A DNA stretch of 64,000 nt from contig NZ_JAEIOI010000002.1 of the NCBI RefSeq assembly GCF_021375795.1, positions 124,001 through 188,000 of the forward strand, in the 5' to 3' direction. The position numbers and the translations under genes are program-made. The DNA is from Pseudomonas anguilliseptica. GTDB lineage: Bacteria; Pseudomonadota; Gammaproteobacteria; Pseudomonadales; Pseudomonadaceae. Of the stretch, positions 1-8,192 are shown piece by piece (the first letter of the stretch is position 1; the number at the start of each line of letters is the position of its first letter). The notes beneath the pieces were generated by a model. The model was given only the letters and a program-made list of their open reading frames with translations. It was not told the DNA's origin and searched no databases.

Positions 1-586
1 CCTTGGGGAAGCGCTGCTTGATTTCTTCTTCATCCTTGAGCGATGGCACGATCACCACCTCTTCACCGTCCACCCAGTTGGCCGGGGTGGCGACCTTGTG
101 GTTGTCGGTCAGTTGCAGCGAATCAATCACCCGCAGGATCTCGTGGAAGTTGCGCCCGGTGCTGGCCGGGTAGGTGATGATCAGGCGCACTTTCTTGTTC
201 GGATCGATGATGAACAGCGAACGCACGGTCAGGGTGTCGTTGGCGTTCGGGTGGATCAGGTCGTAGAGATCGGAGACCTTGCGGTCGGCGTCAGCCAGGA
301 TCGGGAAGTTGACCCGGGTGTTCTGGGTTTCGTTGATGTCGTCGATCCATTTCAGGTGCGAGTCCACCGGGTCTACCGACAGGGCGATGGCCTTGACGCC
401 ACGCTCGGCGAATTGCTCTTTCAGCTTGGCGGTAAAGCCCAGCTCGGTGGTGCACACCGGGGTGAAGTCGGCTGGGTGGGAGAACAGCACGCCCCAGCTA
501 GTGCCCAGCCATTCGTGGAAGCGAATGCGGCCTTCACTGGAGTCCTGCTCGAAATCGGGGGCGATGTCGCCGAGGCGGATGGTCAT
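1..586 (-). CDS. lsfA: LsfA-like 1-Cys peroxiredoxin (Prx6 family), partial
   Basis: This is a thiol peroxidase that reduces peroxides in the cytosol; LsfA of pseudomonads is induced by sulfate starvation. The 3' end lies outside the window, so about 195 of roughly 212 residues are visible. The peroxidatic cysteine is Cys45 in the FTPVCTTE motif, and the long C-terminal domain typical of Prx6 begins after about residue 165. The ATG at 586 follows an AAGGAG-type ribosome binding site. It heads a sulfur gene island, and an AT-rich motif shared with other sulfur genes lies about 60 bases upstream (647-660). The family call is firm; the name lsfA rests on similarity and context. Confidence 0.9.
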   Translation of the reverse strand, partial: MTIRLGDIAPDFEQDSSEGRIRFHEWLGTSWGVLFSHPADFTPVCTTELGFTAKLKEQFAERGVKAIALSVDPVDSHLKWIDDINETQNTRVNFPILADADRKVSDLYDLIHPNANDTLTVRSLFIIDPNKKVRLIITYPASTGRNFHEILRVIDSLQLTDNHKVATPANWVDGEEVVIVPSLKDEEEIKQRFPK

Positions 587-646
587 GCTCGTGCTCCTTG
601 GGTAAGTCGTTGCGTGGCGCTCACTATGCTTAGGCTTGATAGATTT

Positions 647-660
647 TAAAAAGAATAAAT
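647..660. promoter_or_regulatory. AT-rich motif upstream of lsfA, putative CysB-type site
   Basis: The 14-mer taaaaagaataaat is followed by aacaatttattt. The identical 14-mer occurs at 5176-5189 upstream of oprD, with close variants at 5145, 12603 and 19484. Recurrence upstream of sulfur-starvation genes suggests binding by CysB or a related LysR regulator. This is an inference from position and repetition. Confidence 0.4.
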
Positions 661-756
661 AACAATTTATTTAGCACTTAAAGATATATAAAGCGGGGGG
701 TTGACTGTGCAACGGCCGCTTCAAAAGGCTATGCCGCGGTGTGCTAACGGCTGTCC

Positions 757-846
757 GTAGGGTGCGCTGTGCGCACCTGGATTTTTGGCCTGCACCGGCA
801 TTGTTTCCATACAGTCGAAATGCTGTGTGCGCATGGCGCACCCTAC
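757..846. repeat. REP-like inverted repeat
   Basis: Two 20-base arms (757-776 and 827-846) are inverted copies of one another with 18 of 20 positions matching; the outer core is gtagggtgcgc. The 50-base interior shows no gene. This looks like a pseudomonad REP pair. Confidence 0.65.
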
Positions 847-907
847 GAATCCGTTTCGCGTCAGTTGCGGATGACGACCGGCATCGCAGGCTATTGGCAC
901 GGGTAAT

Positions 908-932
908 AAAAAAACCGGGCCATGCGCCCGGT
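908..932 (-). terminator. Rho-independent terminator of the sulfonate ABC operon
   Basis: Read on the minus strand, a 7-bp GC-rich stem (arms 914-920 and 926-932) with a 5-base loop is followed by seven T residues. It lies about 30 bases after the stop codon of the ATPase gene. Confidence 0.8.
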
Positions 933-963
933 AAATATTCCACCTGAGGAATTCGTTGCTGCT

Positions 964-1695
964 TTACAAGGCGTGAGATTGGTACAGCTCGGTCAGGGCT
1001 TCGCCGCGCAGGTAGGCCAGCTCTGCCGAGCGGCGGTCGCGGGGGCGCGTCAGCGGCACTGCCAGTTCGCGTTGCAGACGGCTGGGTGTGCCACCGAGGA
1101 TCAGTACGCGGTCGCTCAGGTAGAACGCTTCGTCCAGATCATGGGTGACCAGCAGTACGGCAATTTCATAGCGCTCGGCCAGCTCGCCGAGCAGGTCCTG
1201 CAGCTTCATGCGGGTAAAGGCATCCACCGCGCTGAATGGCTCATCGAGCAGCAGCACATGGGGTTTGCCATACAGGCCGCGGGCAATCGCCGCGCGTTGT
1301 GCCTGGCCGCCGGAAAGCTGCTTGGGCAGGGCGTCGGCATGGCCACTGAGGCCGACATCGCGCAGCAGTTGCTGCACCCATTTGTCATCGGCGATCCAGC
1401 CATCGGCAAAACTGACATTCTGCGCGACATTCAGCCAGGGCATCAGACGCGGTTCCTGAAACACCACGCCAATGCCGGTACCACGGCCAAATTGCAGCAA
1501 TGGGTTGAACTCCAGCCCGCCACTGAAATCCTGATCGAGCCCGGCGGCGATGCGCAGCAGGGTGCTTTTGCCACAGCCGCTGGGGCCGAGCAGGCTGACG
1601 ATTTCACCGGGGGCCAGGCTCAGGCTGACATCATCGAGCACGCGCAGGCCGTCGTAGGCTTTGTGAATGTTCTGCAGTTGCAGCAGTGCGCTCAT
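964..1695 (-). CDS. Sulfonate/taurine-type ABC transporter ATP-binding protein
   Basis: This is the cytoplasmic ATPase of an importer of the SsuB/TauB family, 243 residues and of normal length. Walker A (GPSGCGKST) is at residues 37-45, the signature LSGGQ at about 127-131, and Walker B (VLLLDEP) at about 147-153, followed by the switch histidine in LLVTHD. It is the last gene of a three-gene leftward operon, two bases after the permease gene. Its place beside a sulfonate-type binding protein, and its short SsuB-like form without a C-terminal regulatory domain, support organosulfur uptake. The exact substrate cannot be read from the sequence. Confidence 0.88.
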   Translation of the reverse strand: MSALLQLQNIHKAYDGLRVLDDVSLSLAPGEIVSLLGPSGCGKSTLLRIAAGLDQDFSGGLEFNPLLQFGRGTGIGVVFQEPRLMPWLNVAQNVSFADGWIADDKWVQQLLRDVGLSGHADALPKQLSGGQAQRAAIARGLYGKPHVLLLDEPFSAVDAFTRMKLQDLLGELAERYEIAVLLVTHDLDEAFYLSDRVLILGGTPSRLQRELAVPLTRPRDRRSAELAYLRGEALTELYQSHAL

Positions 1696-1697
1696 CT

Positions 1698-2522
1698 TCA
1701 GTTCTCTCCGCCTTGGTAGCTGTCACGCCATTTGAGTGCGCGGGTTTCCCAGTACTTGAGCAGGCTGTCGCTGAGCTTGCCGAGCACCGCCAGCAGCAGG
1801 ATGGCGGCAATCACCAGGTAGGGGCGTGAGGTTTCCCGGCCGTCGCTGAGCAGGTAGCCAAGGCCACGGGTGGCGGCAATCAGCTCCGCTGCGACGAGAA
1901 ACATCCAGCTCAGGCTCAGCGCACCACGTAACCCGGTAAACAGGTTGGGCAGGGCGGCCGGCAGGAGAATCCGCCGCACCAGGGCGAAGCGACTGAGCTG
2001 ATAAAGCTGGCCGACTTCGACCAGCTTGCGGTCGATATTGCGGATGCCGGCCAGCAGCGCCAGGTACACCGGAAAGAATGCGCCGAGGGCGATCAGCACC
2101 ACCTTCGGCGTTTCATCAATGCCCAGCCAAAGCAGCAGCAAGGGCACCCAGGCCAGGCTGGGAATCGCCCGCAAGGCCTGGAAGGTCGGTTCCAGATAGG
2201 CCTCGGCACGCCGGCTGAGGCCGACCCAGGTGCCAATCACGATGGCCAGGCCTGCGCCAATCAGAAACCCGGCGGCAACTCGCAGCAGGCTGGCGTTGAT
2301 ATGCCGCAGCAACTCGCCACTGACCGCCAGGTTGAACAGGGTTTGCGCCACTTGAGTCGGCGCAGGCATCTGGTGCGCCGGCAGCACCGCGAAACGCACC
2401 AGGGCTTCCAGGCCCAGCAGCAGTGCCAGGGGCACCGCCCAACCGCGCAGATTGGCCAGACTTGGCCGCCAGCGTGGCAGGCGTTCGGCCCAGCGGCTGA
2501 GTGTGAGGTTGAGGGTGCCCAT
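1698..2522 (-). CDS. Sulfonate-type ABC transporter permease
   Basis: This inner-membrane permease of 274 residues belongs to the SsuC/TauC group. It has about six hydrophobic segments, and the BPD-type EAA loop lies in the later half (around GQLYQLSRFALVRRILLP). It forms the channel used by the ATPase encoded directly downstream and receives substrate from the binding protein encoded three bases upstream. The tight spacing indicates one transcript. Substrate range within aliphatic or aromatic sulfonates is not determinable. Confidence 0.87.
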   Translation of the reverse strand: MGTLNLTLSRWAERLPRWRPSLANLRGWAVPLALLLGLEALVRFAVLPAHQMPAPTQVAQTLFNLAVSGELLRHINASLLRVAAGFLIGAGLAIVIGTWVGLSRRAEAYLEPTFQALRAIPSLAWVPLLLLWLGIDETPKVVLIALGAFFPVYLALLAGIRNIDRKLVEVGQLYQLSRFALVRRILLPAALPNLFTGLRGALSLSWMFLVAAELIAATRGLGYLLSDGRETSRPYLVIAAILLLAVLGKLSDSLLKYWETRALKWRDSYQGGEN

Positions 2523-2525
2523 GAC

Positions 2526-3518
2526 TCAGTTGCTCGCGTTGGCTACGGATTGCTTAATCACGCTGGCAGCCAGTTGTGGGCTGATCAGTTGATCCACCAC
2601 CTTGGCCACGTCAGTGCCTGGGCGCACCAGTTGCTCATCCAGCAGGATCGGCGCGGCGGCTTTCAGCGCGGCGATATGCTCGGCGCCGGGCTGCGAGTTG
2701 CTGAAGTCGGTACGCGACAGTTGCAGCTTGGCCACTTCCAGCGGCAGCTTGGCTTCGTCGGCGAGCAGCTGGGCCAGGGCATCCGGGTTGGCAATGGCCC
2801 ATTCGCGGGCCTGTTCGTAGGCGCCGATCACCTGCTTGATCAGCTCAGGCTGAGTGGCAGCGAATTTCTCGGTGACGCTGAGCACGCCATAGCTGTTGAA
2901 GTCGAGGTTGCGGTACAGCTGGCGCGAACCGGCTTGCAGTTGGCTGGAGGCCATCAGGGGATCAAGCCCGGCCCAGGCGTCGACATCGCCACGTTCGAGG
3001 GCGACACGGCCATCGGGGTGTTGCAGGTGGACGATTTCCACGGCGTTTTTGTCCAACCCGGCTTTCTGCAGGCTTTGCAGGAGGAACAGGAAGGGATCGG
3101 TGCCTTTGGTGGCGGCGATTTTCTTGCCTTTCAGATCGGCCAGGCTGTTGATCGGAGAGTTCTTGGGCACCACCAGCGCGGTCCACTCCGGGCGGCTGGC
3201 GACGTAGACGGTGTTGATCGGGCTGCCGTTGGCGCGGCTCAGTACGGCAGCCAGGCCGGCGGTGGAGGCGAAATCGGTACTACCGCCATTGAGGTATTCC
3301 AGCGAGCGGTTGCTGCCCTGACTGAATACCCATTTGACACTGATGCCTTGCGGCGCGAGGGCTTTTTCCAACAGTCCCTGTTGCTTCAGTACCAGGCTGG
3401 TGGGGGCGTAATAGGCGTAGTCTAAGCGGACTTCTTTTGGTGTTTCGGCATAGGCGCCGGCAGGCAGAATCGCCACAAACAGGGCGGTCAGCCCCCGACG
3501 CAGATTGAACAGACCCAT
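2526..3518 (-). CDS. Periplasmic aliphatic sulfonate-binding protein (SsuA/TauA family)
   Basis: The 330-residue protein has a clear Sec signal peptide (residues 1 to about 24, ending AGAYA). It is followed by an NMT1/SsuA-like two-lobed binding fold that starts EVRLDYAYYAPTSLVLKQQG. It captures a sulfonate in the periplasm for the downstream permease and ATPase. The ATG is preceded by GAGGAAACG. It is the first gene of the operon and is separated from the upstream oprD gene by a terminator at 3592-3617. The family is firm; the ligand is inferred. Confidence 0.87.
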   Translation of the reverse strand: MGLFNLRRGLTALFVAILPAGAYAETPKEVRLDYAYYAPTSLVLKQQGLLEKALAPQGISVKWVFSQGSNRSLEYLNGGSTDFASTAGLAAVLSRANGSPINTVYVASRPEWTALVVPKNSPINSLADLKGKKIAATKGTDPFLFLLQSLQKAGLDKNAVEIVHLQHPDGRVALERGDVDAWAGLDPLMASSQLQAGSRQLYRNLDFNSYGVLSVTEKFAATQPELIKQVIGAYEQAREWAIANPDALAQLLADEAKLPLEVAKLQLSRTDFSNSQPGAEHIAALKAAAPILLDEQLVRPGTDVAKVVDQLISPQLAASVIKQSVANASN

Positions 3519-3591
3519 GGTCGTTTCCTCTGGTTAGGGTTGTCGCCTGTCGACCCGTGGACGGGCACTTCAGGTCAGCGTAAAGCGAAGG

Positions 3592-3617
3592 TAAAACCGG
3601 CCTGTGGTCAGGCCGGT
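3592..3617 (-). terminator. Terminator after oprD
   Basis: A 9-bp perfect stem (arms 3596-3604 and 3609-3617) is followed, on the minus strand, by TTTTAC. It lies 25 bases past the oprD stop and separates that gene from the sulfonate ABC operon. Confidence 0.7.
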
Positions 3618-3641
3618 ACACACTGGGCGTGTTGTTTGTAC

Positions 3642-4973
3642 TTAGAGCAACGGCAGGCTGTAGCTGAGGATCAGACGGTTTTCGTCCTGATCGGCCGCAG
3701 TGGTGTTGCCACGGAAGGTGGCGTTACGCCAGGACACACCCAGGCCTTTCAGGGCACCTTCCTGCAGGGTGTAATCCAGGCGGAAGTCACGTTCCCATTC
3801 CTTGCGGTCGCTGTCGGCGGCGTCGATGTTGCTACCCGACAGGTAGGTCACGGTGGCTTTCAGGCCGGGAATGCCGGCACTGGCGAAGTCGTAGGCATAC
3901 TCGGCCAGCCAGGTGCGCTCACCGGCGCTGGCGAACTTGCCGATCTGCCGGTCGGTGATCAGGTACGCGGTGGCACCGTCACCCTGGCTGACGAACGGGA
4001 AGGCGCTGTTGCCGGACACCTGCTGATAACCGGCGCTGAGGGCGTGGCCGCTCAGGCTGTAAGTGAACAGGGCACTCCAGGTGTTGTTATCCACTTCACC
4101 GTTCTTGCTGTCGCCTGCGCGCCAGAAACCGCTGCTTTTATAACCTTCGGTGCGGCCAGCCAGGCTGCCGTTCTTGCCGTCGGAGCCGCTGTTGAAGTAG
4201 CGCAGATCGGTTTTCAGTGCGCCCACTGGCAGCGCCAGGTTATGGGTCAGGCCAAGGAAGTGCTGTTTGTAGAAGTCTTCCAGGCTGCCGTAGTAGTACT
4301 GCGCGGTGAGGTCCTTGGTGACCTTGTAGTCGCCACCGGCGTAGATGAATTCGTTGGAGTCGGCGGCTTTGCCCTGGAAGCTACCCGCGCCACCAATGCG
4401 CAGGGCGATGTCATCAGTGGAGCTGCGGGTTTTGGTGCTTTCCAGCTGGCCGGCGGTGAGGGTCAGACCCTCGATTTCGGCGGAGGTGATCTGCGCGCCT
4501 TCAAAGGTTTGCGGCAGCAGGCGACCATCGTTGAAGTTGATCACCGGCAGTTTGGGCTGCAGGGTGCCGAGACGCAGTTCGGTCTTGGAAATACGCGCCT
4601 TGGCAGTCACGCCGGCCTTGCCGTAGCTGTCTACTGCGCTGCCATCGCTTTCCAGAGGGAACAGCGAGCCTGGAGCACGGCTGCGTGGCGTGCTGCTGTC
4701 ACCGCCGGAGTCGAGCTTGATGCCGACCAGGCCGATGGCGTCCAGGCCGAAACCGACGGTGCCTTCGGTGTAGCCAGACTGGTAGTTGAAGATAAAGCCC
4801 TGGCCCCATTCGCTGGCTTCGTTGTTGCTGTTGGCGGTGTTCTTGTCGTTACGGTCGAAGTAGAAATTACGCAGGCCGAGGGTGGCTTTGCTGTCTTCGA
4901 TAAAGCCGGCGGCAGTGGCCTGGTTGGCGAGGGCGGCCAGTGTAACGGCCAGGGCCAGTGTGGACTTATTCAT
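3642..4973 (-). CDS. OprD-family outer membrane porin
   Basis: This substrate-specific outer-membrane channel has 443 residues. The signal peptide is residues 1-22 (ending NQATAA), followed by the OprD start GFIEDSKATLGLRNFYF. It ends in a hydrophobic strand closing SYSLPLL, typical of beta-barrels. The alternating strand pattern runs throughout. It lies upstream of a sulfonate importer on the same strand and shares an AT-rich promoter motif with lsfA, so it probably admits organosulfur anions under sulfur limitation. It is separately terminated, so expression need not be coupled to the ABC genes. The ligand is inferred. Confidence 0.9.
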   Translation of the reverse strand: MNKSTLALAVTLAALANQATAAGFIEDSKATLGLRNFYFDRNDKNTANSNNEASEWGQGFIFNYQSGYTEGTVGFGLDAIGLVGIKLDSGGDSSTPRSRAPGSLFPLESDGSAVDSYGKAGVTAKARISKTELRLGTLQPKLPVINFNDGRLLPQTFEGAQITSAEIEGLTLTAGQLESTKTRSSTDDIALRIGGAGSFQGKAADSNEFIYAGGDYKVTKDLTAQYYYGSLEDFYKQHFLGLTHNLALPVGALKTDLRYFNSGSDGKNGSLAGRTEGYKSSGFWRAGDSKNGEVDNNTWSALFTYSLSGHALSAGYQQVSGNSAFPFVSQGDGATAYLITDRQIGKFASAGERTWLAEYAYDFASAGIPGLKATVTYLSGSNIDAADSDRKEWERDFRLDYTLQEGALKGLGVSWRNATFRGNTTAADQDENRLILSYSLPLL

Positions 4974-5356
4974 GCTCGATGCTCCAAATGCAGGTCTGTG
5001 CTGTTGTGTGTGGCACTGCAGAGGGGCTCAGGCGGGATGGCGTGCGTTGCGCCGATCTCAGCGAAAACAAGGAGCCCCTGTTATGGGCCCGATGCGGTGG
5101 TCCGCTGTCGGCTTGAGCGCACTGTAGGGATTATTGTTAATCCCTAAAAAGAATTTATTTTCACTTTGTAGTAACTAAAAAGAATAAATGGTGCTTAGGT
5201 GCTAGACCCATAAGCTAATGCTTAAAAATTATTTGCTTCATATTTTTTAGATCATTTAGCTTGTGTCTACCGGATCACCGGACTTCCTGTTCAAACCTGA
5301 AGTTGCCAGTGATCCGGCCCGCATTGATGGCCGGCACGTCCTTGACGAGGTCTGCC
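4974..5356. other. AT-rich promoter region upstream of oprD
   Basis: No gene is supported here. The first part is the oprD leader. From about 5130 to 5260 the DNA is strongly AT-rich and carries two copies of the AAAAAGAAT motif. It probably serves oprD leftward and the acyl-CoA dehydrogenase-like unit rightward. Confidence 0.55.
5145..5189. promoter_or_regulatory. Tandem AT-rich motifs upstream of oprD, putative CysB-type sites
   Basis: Two direct copies, taaaaagaatttat (5145-5158) and taaaaagaataaat (5176-5189), lie 31 bases apart, three helical turns. The second is identical to the lsfA copy at 647-660. A helical-phase tandem suits a tetrameric LysR regulator such as CysB. The function is inferred. 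Confidence 0.45.
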
Positions 5357-5671
5357 ATGCCCAAGTTGTCCGCCTTTAGCCGTCATCCCTTGCTCAGCAC
5401 CAGCCTGGCCCTGGGTCTTGGTCTGTTCAGTGCGGTACCCGCCGATGCCACCGTGCAAGCGCGCAGTGGCTATCAACAGCCCGTCCCGACCAGCACCCAG
5501 CTATGGGGGCATCTGGATCGCGCCATCGTCGAGCAGCCTGGCGCTCAACACCGTGATCAGGCTCTGCAGCTGGTGCAATGGCAGCCCTCCGAACCGCGTC
5601 TCCAGCGGTCGGCTGGTGCACAGGGTAGGTGGGCGCAGAGACTTGAACGTGCTGCTGGTCGGGTGCAATAG
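5357..5671 (+). pseudogene. Short frame with signal-peptide-like start, possible gene remnant
   Basis: The reading frame starts at ATG 5357 and runs 104 codons. Residues 1-31 resemble a Sec signal peptide (hydrophobic core LLSTSLALGLGLFSAVPADA), but the rest has no recognisable domain and is rich in Gln and Arg, as expected of a shifted frame. It stops three bases before the next gene. In related gene sets a solute-binding protein would fit here, so a decayed or internally deleted binding-protein gene is one reading. A genuine small secreted protein is the alternative. Confidence 0.3.
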
Positions 5672-5674
5672 CTT

Positions 5675-6910
5675 ATGGCTGCCGAGTTTCGCGCCACTGC
5701 ACAGGCCTTTGAAAGTGCCGAGCCGCTGTTTGATCCCAGGTTGTTTCCCAGTGACTTCGCCAACCGCAGTGGCAAGGTTGAACGCCTGGCGCGCAAGCTG
5801 GCGGCGACTGCCGTACAGCGTGATCGGCAGGGCGGTAGTGCCCAGGCTGAGCGTCAGTTACTGCGCGAAAGCGGTCTGTTGACCCTGGCCATTCCACAGC
5901 AGTTTGGTGGTCAGGGCCTGGTCTGGCCGGAGCTCTACCGGATCATCCGTTACCTGGCCGCCGTGGACAGCTCGCTGGCCCATCTGTTTGCCTTTCAACA
6001 CTTGCAGGTGGCGACCATTTTGCTGTTCGGCAATGCCGATCAGCAGCGCCACTGGTTGAGCCGCACGGTGCATGAGCGCTGGTTCTGGGGCAACGCCACC
6101 AACGGCCGCGATACTCGTCTGAAACTCAGCCGCCGTGAGGAGCATTACGAGCTGAACGGTAGCAAATCATTCTGCTCCGGAGCGCTTGGTGCCGATGCCC
6201 TGGTGATCAATGTGCCGCGTAGCCATAACCCCGAAGACCGGGTGTTTATCGTGCTGCCCACGCAGCGTGAAGGGGTGGCGGTGAATGATGACTGGGATGG
6301 TTTTGGCCAGCGCCAGACCGACAGCGGCACGGTGCAGTTCGAGAATGTATTTGTCGACAGCAGTGAGCTGCTTGGCCCGACTGGCACCAGCCCGCGCACC
6401 ACGCTGCGCAGCTGCCTGTCGCAACTGATTCTGACCCAGCTGTACCTGGGCAATGCCCAGGGCGCGCTGGACGCTGCGCTGCGTTACACCCGTGACAGCA
6501 GCCGCGCCTGGCCAGCTTCCGGGGTGGCCTTGGCCAGTGATGATCCCTTTATTCAACAGCGTTATGGCGAGCTGTGGCTGCTGTTTCGCAGTGCTCAGTT
6601 GCTGGCTGAAAACGCCGCCCAGCGCCTGCAGAGTGCCTGGGAAAAACCCGCACTGACCGCCGCTGAGCGCGCCGAGGTGGCTTTGGCCATCAGTGAAGCC
6701 AAGGTGGTATCGGCTCGCGCTGCATTGGAAATCACCGCGCGCATCTTTGAAAACATGGGTGCCAGTTCCACCAGCTCGAAATACGGCTTTGACCGGTTCT
6801 GGCGCAACGTACGGGTGCACAGCCTGCACGATCCACTGGATTACAAGGTGCGCGATCTCGGGCACTGGTTACTCAACGGCAAGGCACCTACGCCTTCGCT
6901 GTATGGCTGA
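5675..6910 (+). CDS. Acyl-CoA dehydrogenase-fold flavin enzyme (SfnC/DszC-like)
   Basis: The 411-residue protein has the acyl-CoA dehydrogenase layout: a helical N-terminus, a central beta domain (FWGNATNGRD, then LNGSKSFCSGALGADAL) and a C-terminal helical bundle. Members beside sulfonate importers, such as SfnC and the DszC group, are flavin-dependent oxygenases or related desulfurization enzymes rather than fatty-acid dehydrogenases. The neighbours (sulfonate ABC importer, rhodanese, YeeE) favour an organosulfur role. The start at 5675 has no clear ribosome binding site and follows a possible gene remnant, so the true start may be a little downstream. The exact reaction is unknown. Confidence 0.78.
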   Translation: MAAEFRATAQAFESAEPLFDPRLFPSDFANRSGKVERLARKLAATAVQRDRQGGSAQAERQLLRESGLLTLAIPQQFGGQGLVWPELYRIIRYLAAVDSSLAHLFAFQHLQVATILLFGNADQQRHWLSRTVHERWFWGNATNGRDTRLKLSRREEHYELNGSKSFCSGALGADALVINVPRSHNPEDRVFIVLPTQREGVAVNDDWDGFGQRQTDSGTVQFENVFVDSSELLGPTGTSPRTTLRSCLSQLILTQLYLGNAQGALDAALRYTRDSSRAWPASGVALASDDPFIQQRYGELWLLFRSAQLLAENAAQRLQSAWEKPALTAAERAEVALAISEAKVVSARAALEITARIFENMGASSTSSKYGFDRFWRNVRVHSLHDPLDYKVRDLGHWLLNGKAPTPSLYG

Positions 6911-7014
6911 TATGACAGGGAGGGCAGAGCAGAAAAGACATGCCGTACATCGATAACTCACCAACCACGGATAGGCCTGCTGGCCTTGTTTGACAACCTT
7001 TTGAGGCAGTGCGA

Positions 7015-7941
7015 ATGAACCTGAAAACCCTGTTTGGTGCCGGCCTGCTGGCCGCCGCCAGCCTGTTGCAAAGTGCCCAGGCACTGGCCGCCAGTGATGT
7101 GCTGGTGACCACCGAGTGGCTGGAAAAAAACCTGAACAATCCCAAGGTGCGGATCATCGAGGTGAGCGTCACGCCGGGCGTCTACGAGCGTGGGCATATT
7201 CCGGGTGCGGTGAATTTCGCCTGGCACCGCGATCTGGTCGACCCGGTACGCCGTGATATCGCCAGCCAGGAAAACTTCCAGGCGCTGCTGCGTAAATCCG
7301 GCATCTCTGCTGACACCACCACGGTGCTCTACGGCGATAACAACAACTGGTTCGCCGCCTGGGGCGCCTGGGTATTCGATGTGTATGGCGTGGATAACGT
7401 CAAACTGCTCGATGGCGGCCGGGTGAAGTGGGAAGCGGAAAAACGCGCCCTGGATAACCGGGCGAAAACCCCGGTAGCCGGCAATGTCACCGTCAAGGCG
7501 GCGAATAAACAGCTGCGCGCCTTCCTCCCGGATGTGATCGCTGCCGCAGAGAAACGCAGCGACGTACAACTGGTGGATATCCGCTCTGCTGATGAATACA
7601 ACGGCAAGGTCTTTGCCCCGCAGGGTGTGCAGGAGCTGGCAGTGCGCGCCGGCCACGTACCGGGTGCCGTCAATGTGCCCTGGGGCCAGGCAGTGGCTGC
7701 CGACGGCACCTTCAAATCGGCTGAAGAGTTGAAAAAGGTCTACGGCGCGGTGGGCATCGATGGCAGCAAGCCGATCATCACCTACTGCCGCATTGGCGAG
7801 CGTTCCAGCCACACCTGGTTCGCTCTGAAAAAGATCCTTGGTTATGACGTGCGCAACTACGACGGTTCCTGGACCGAATACGGCAACGCTGTAGGTGTGC
7901 CGGTGGTCAATGTGGCCGGTACGGTCTGGGGCGGCAAATAA
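7015..7941 (+). CDS. Periplasmic tandem-rhodanese sulfurtransferase
   Basis: The 308-residue protein has a signal peptide (residues 1-26, ending AQALA) and two rhodanese domains. The C-terminal domain carries the active-site loop CRIGERS with Cys258. The N-terminal domain has an Asp at the equivalent place (YGDNNN) and is probably inactive, as is usual. It transfers sulfane sulfur, most likely from thiosulfate, in the periplasm. An ATG at 7015 follows GAGG at a good distance and is preferred over the upstream GTG at 7009. The next gene encodes a YeeE-type transporter, so the pair probably handles thiosulfate. Confidence 0.88.
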   Translation: MNLKTLFGAGLLAAASLLQSAQALAASDVLVTTEWLEKNLNNPKVRIIEVSVTPGVYERGHIPGAVNFAWHRDLVDPVRRDIASQENFQALLRKSGISADTTTVLYGDNNNWFAAWGAWVFDVYGVDNVKLLDGGRVKWEAEKRALDNRAKTPVAGNVTVKAANKQLRAFLPDVIAAAEKRSDVQLVDIRSADEYNGKVFAPQGVQELAVRAGHVPGAVNVPWGQAVAADGTFKSAEELKKVYGAVGIDGSKPIITYCRIGERSSHTWFALKKILGYDVRNYDGSWTEYGNAVGVPVVNVAGTVWGGK

Positions 7942-7956
7942 TGGCTTGAAGCGGAA

Positions 7957-8020
7957 GGTGGATGACGCTTTGCCCATCCACCGTTCGCCGATCGCAGTAG
8001 CGGATGAAAACGTCATCCGC
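7957..8020. repeat. Small inverted repeats after the rhodanese gene
   Basis: Two consecutive hairpins are present: ggtggatg/catccacc (7957-7964, 7975-7982) and gcggatg/catccgc (8000-8006, 8014-8020). They resemble pseudomonad intergenic palindromes and may also end the rhodanese transcript. There is no T-run, so they are not called a terminator. Confidence 0.5.
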
Positions 8021-8153
8021 CCTACGGGCTACGGCATAAACATCTATCGGCACGGTGCTTAACCGCCTTGCCACTTTTTAAGGGTGAGCGTTCAGGCAGG
8101 GCGCTCGCTCTTCTTTTATTGGCGCCATCCTGCGGGCTGTGGTTACGCAAGAT

Positions 8154-8178
8154 TAAAAATGACTCCGGTCATTTTTTT
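8154..8178 (+). terminator. Terminator-like hairpin just before yeeE
   Basis: An aaaaatgac/gtcattttt stem with a TCCG loop is followed by a T-run. It ends about 15 bases before the ATG of the YeeE gene, close to its GGGGG ribosome binding site. It could be an intrinsic terminator or an attenuator of the gene that follows. Confidence 0.5.
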
Positions 8179-8192
8179 ATTTGGGGGTTTAT

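Larger units (their letters stand above)
587..963. other. Intergenic region between lsfA and the sulfonate ABC ATPase
   Basis: No credible gene is seen here. The region holds the presumed lsfA promoter with an AT-rich motif at 647-660, a REP-like inverted repeat at 757-846, and the terminator of the leftward ABC transporter operon at 908-932. Confidence 0.6.

Noticed and set aside
98..649. Long open frames on the plus strand over the lsfA gene
   Set aside because: They are antisense shadows of a well-defined peroxiredoxin gene; their residues show no domain and no plausible ribosome binding site.
757..846. Possible small RNA or CRISPR-like unit
   Set aside because: There is a single inverted pair rather than regularly spaced direct repeats, and no cas gene; a REP-type element is simpler.
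3540..5147. A 535-codon open frame on the plus strand across oprD
   Set aside because: It mirrors the OprD reading frame in a GC-rich gene; the minus-strand product has a signal peptide and complete porin pattern.
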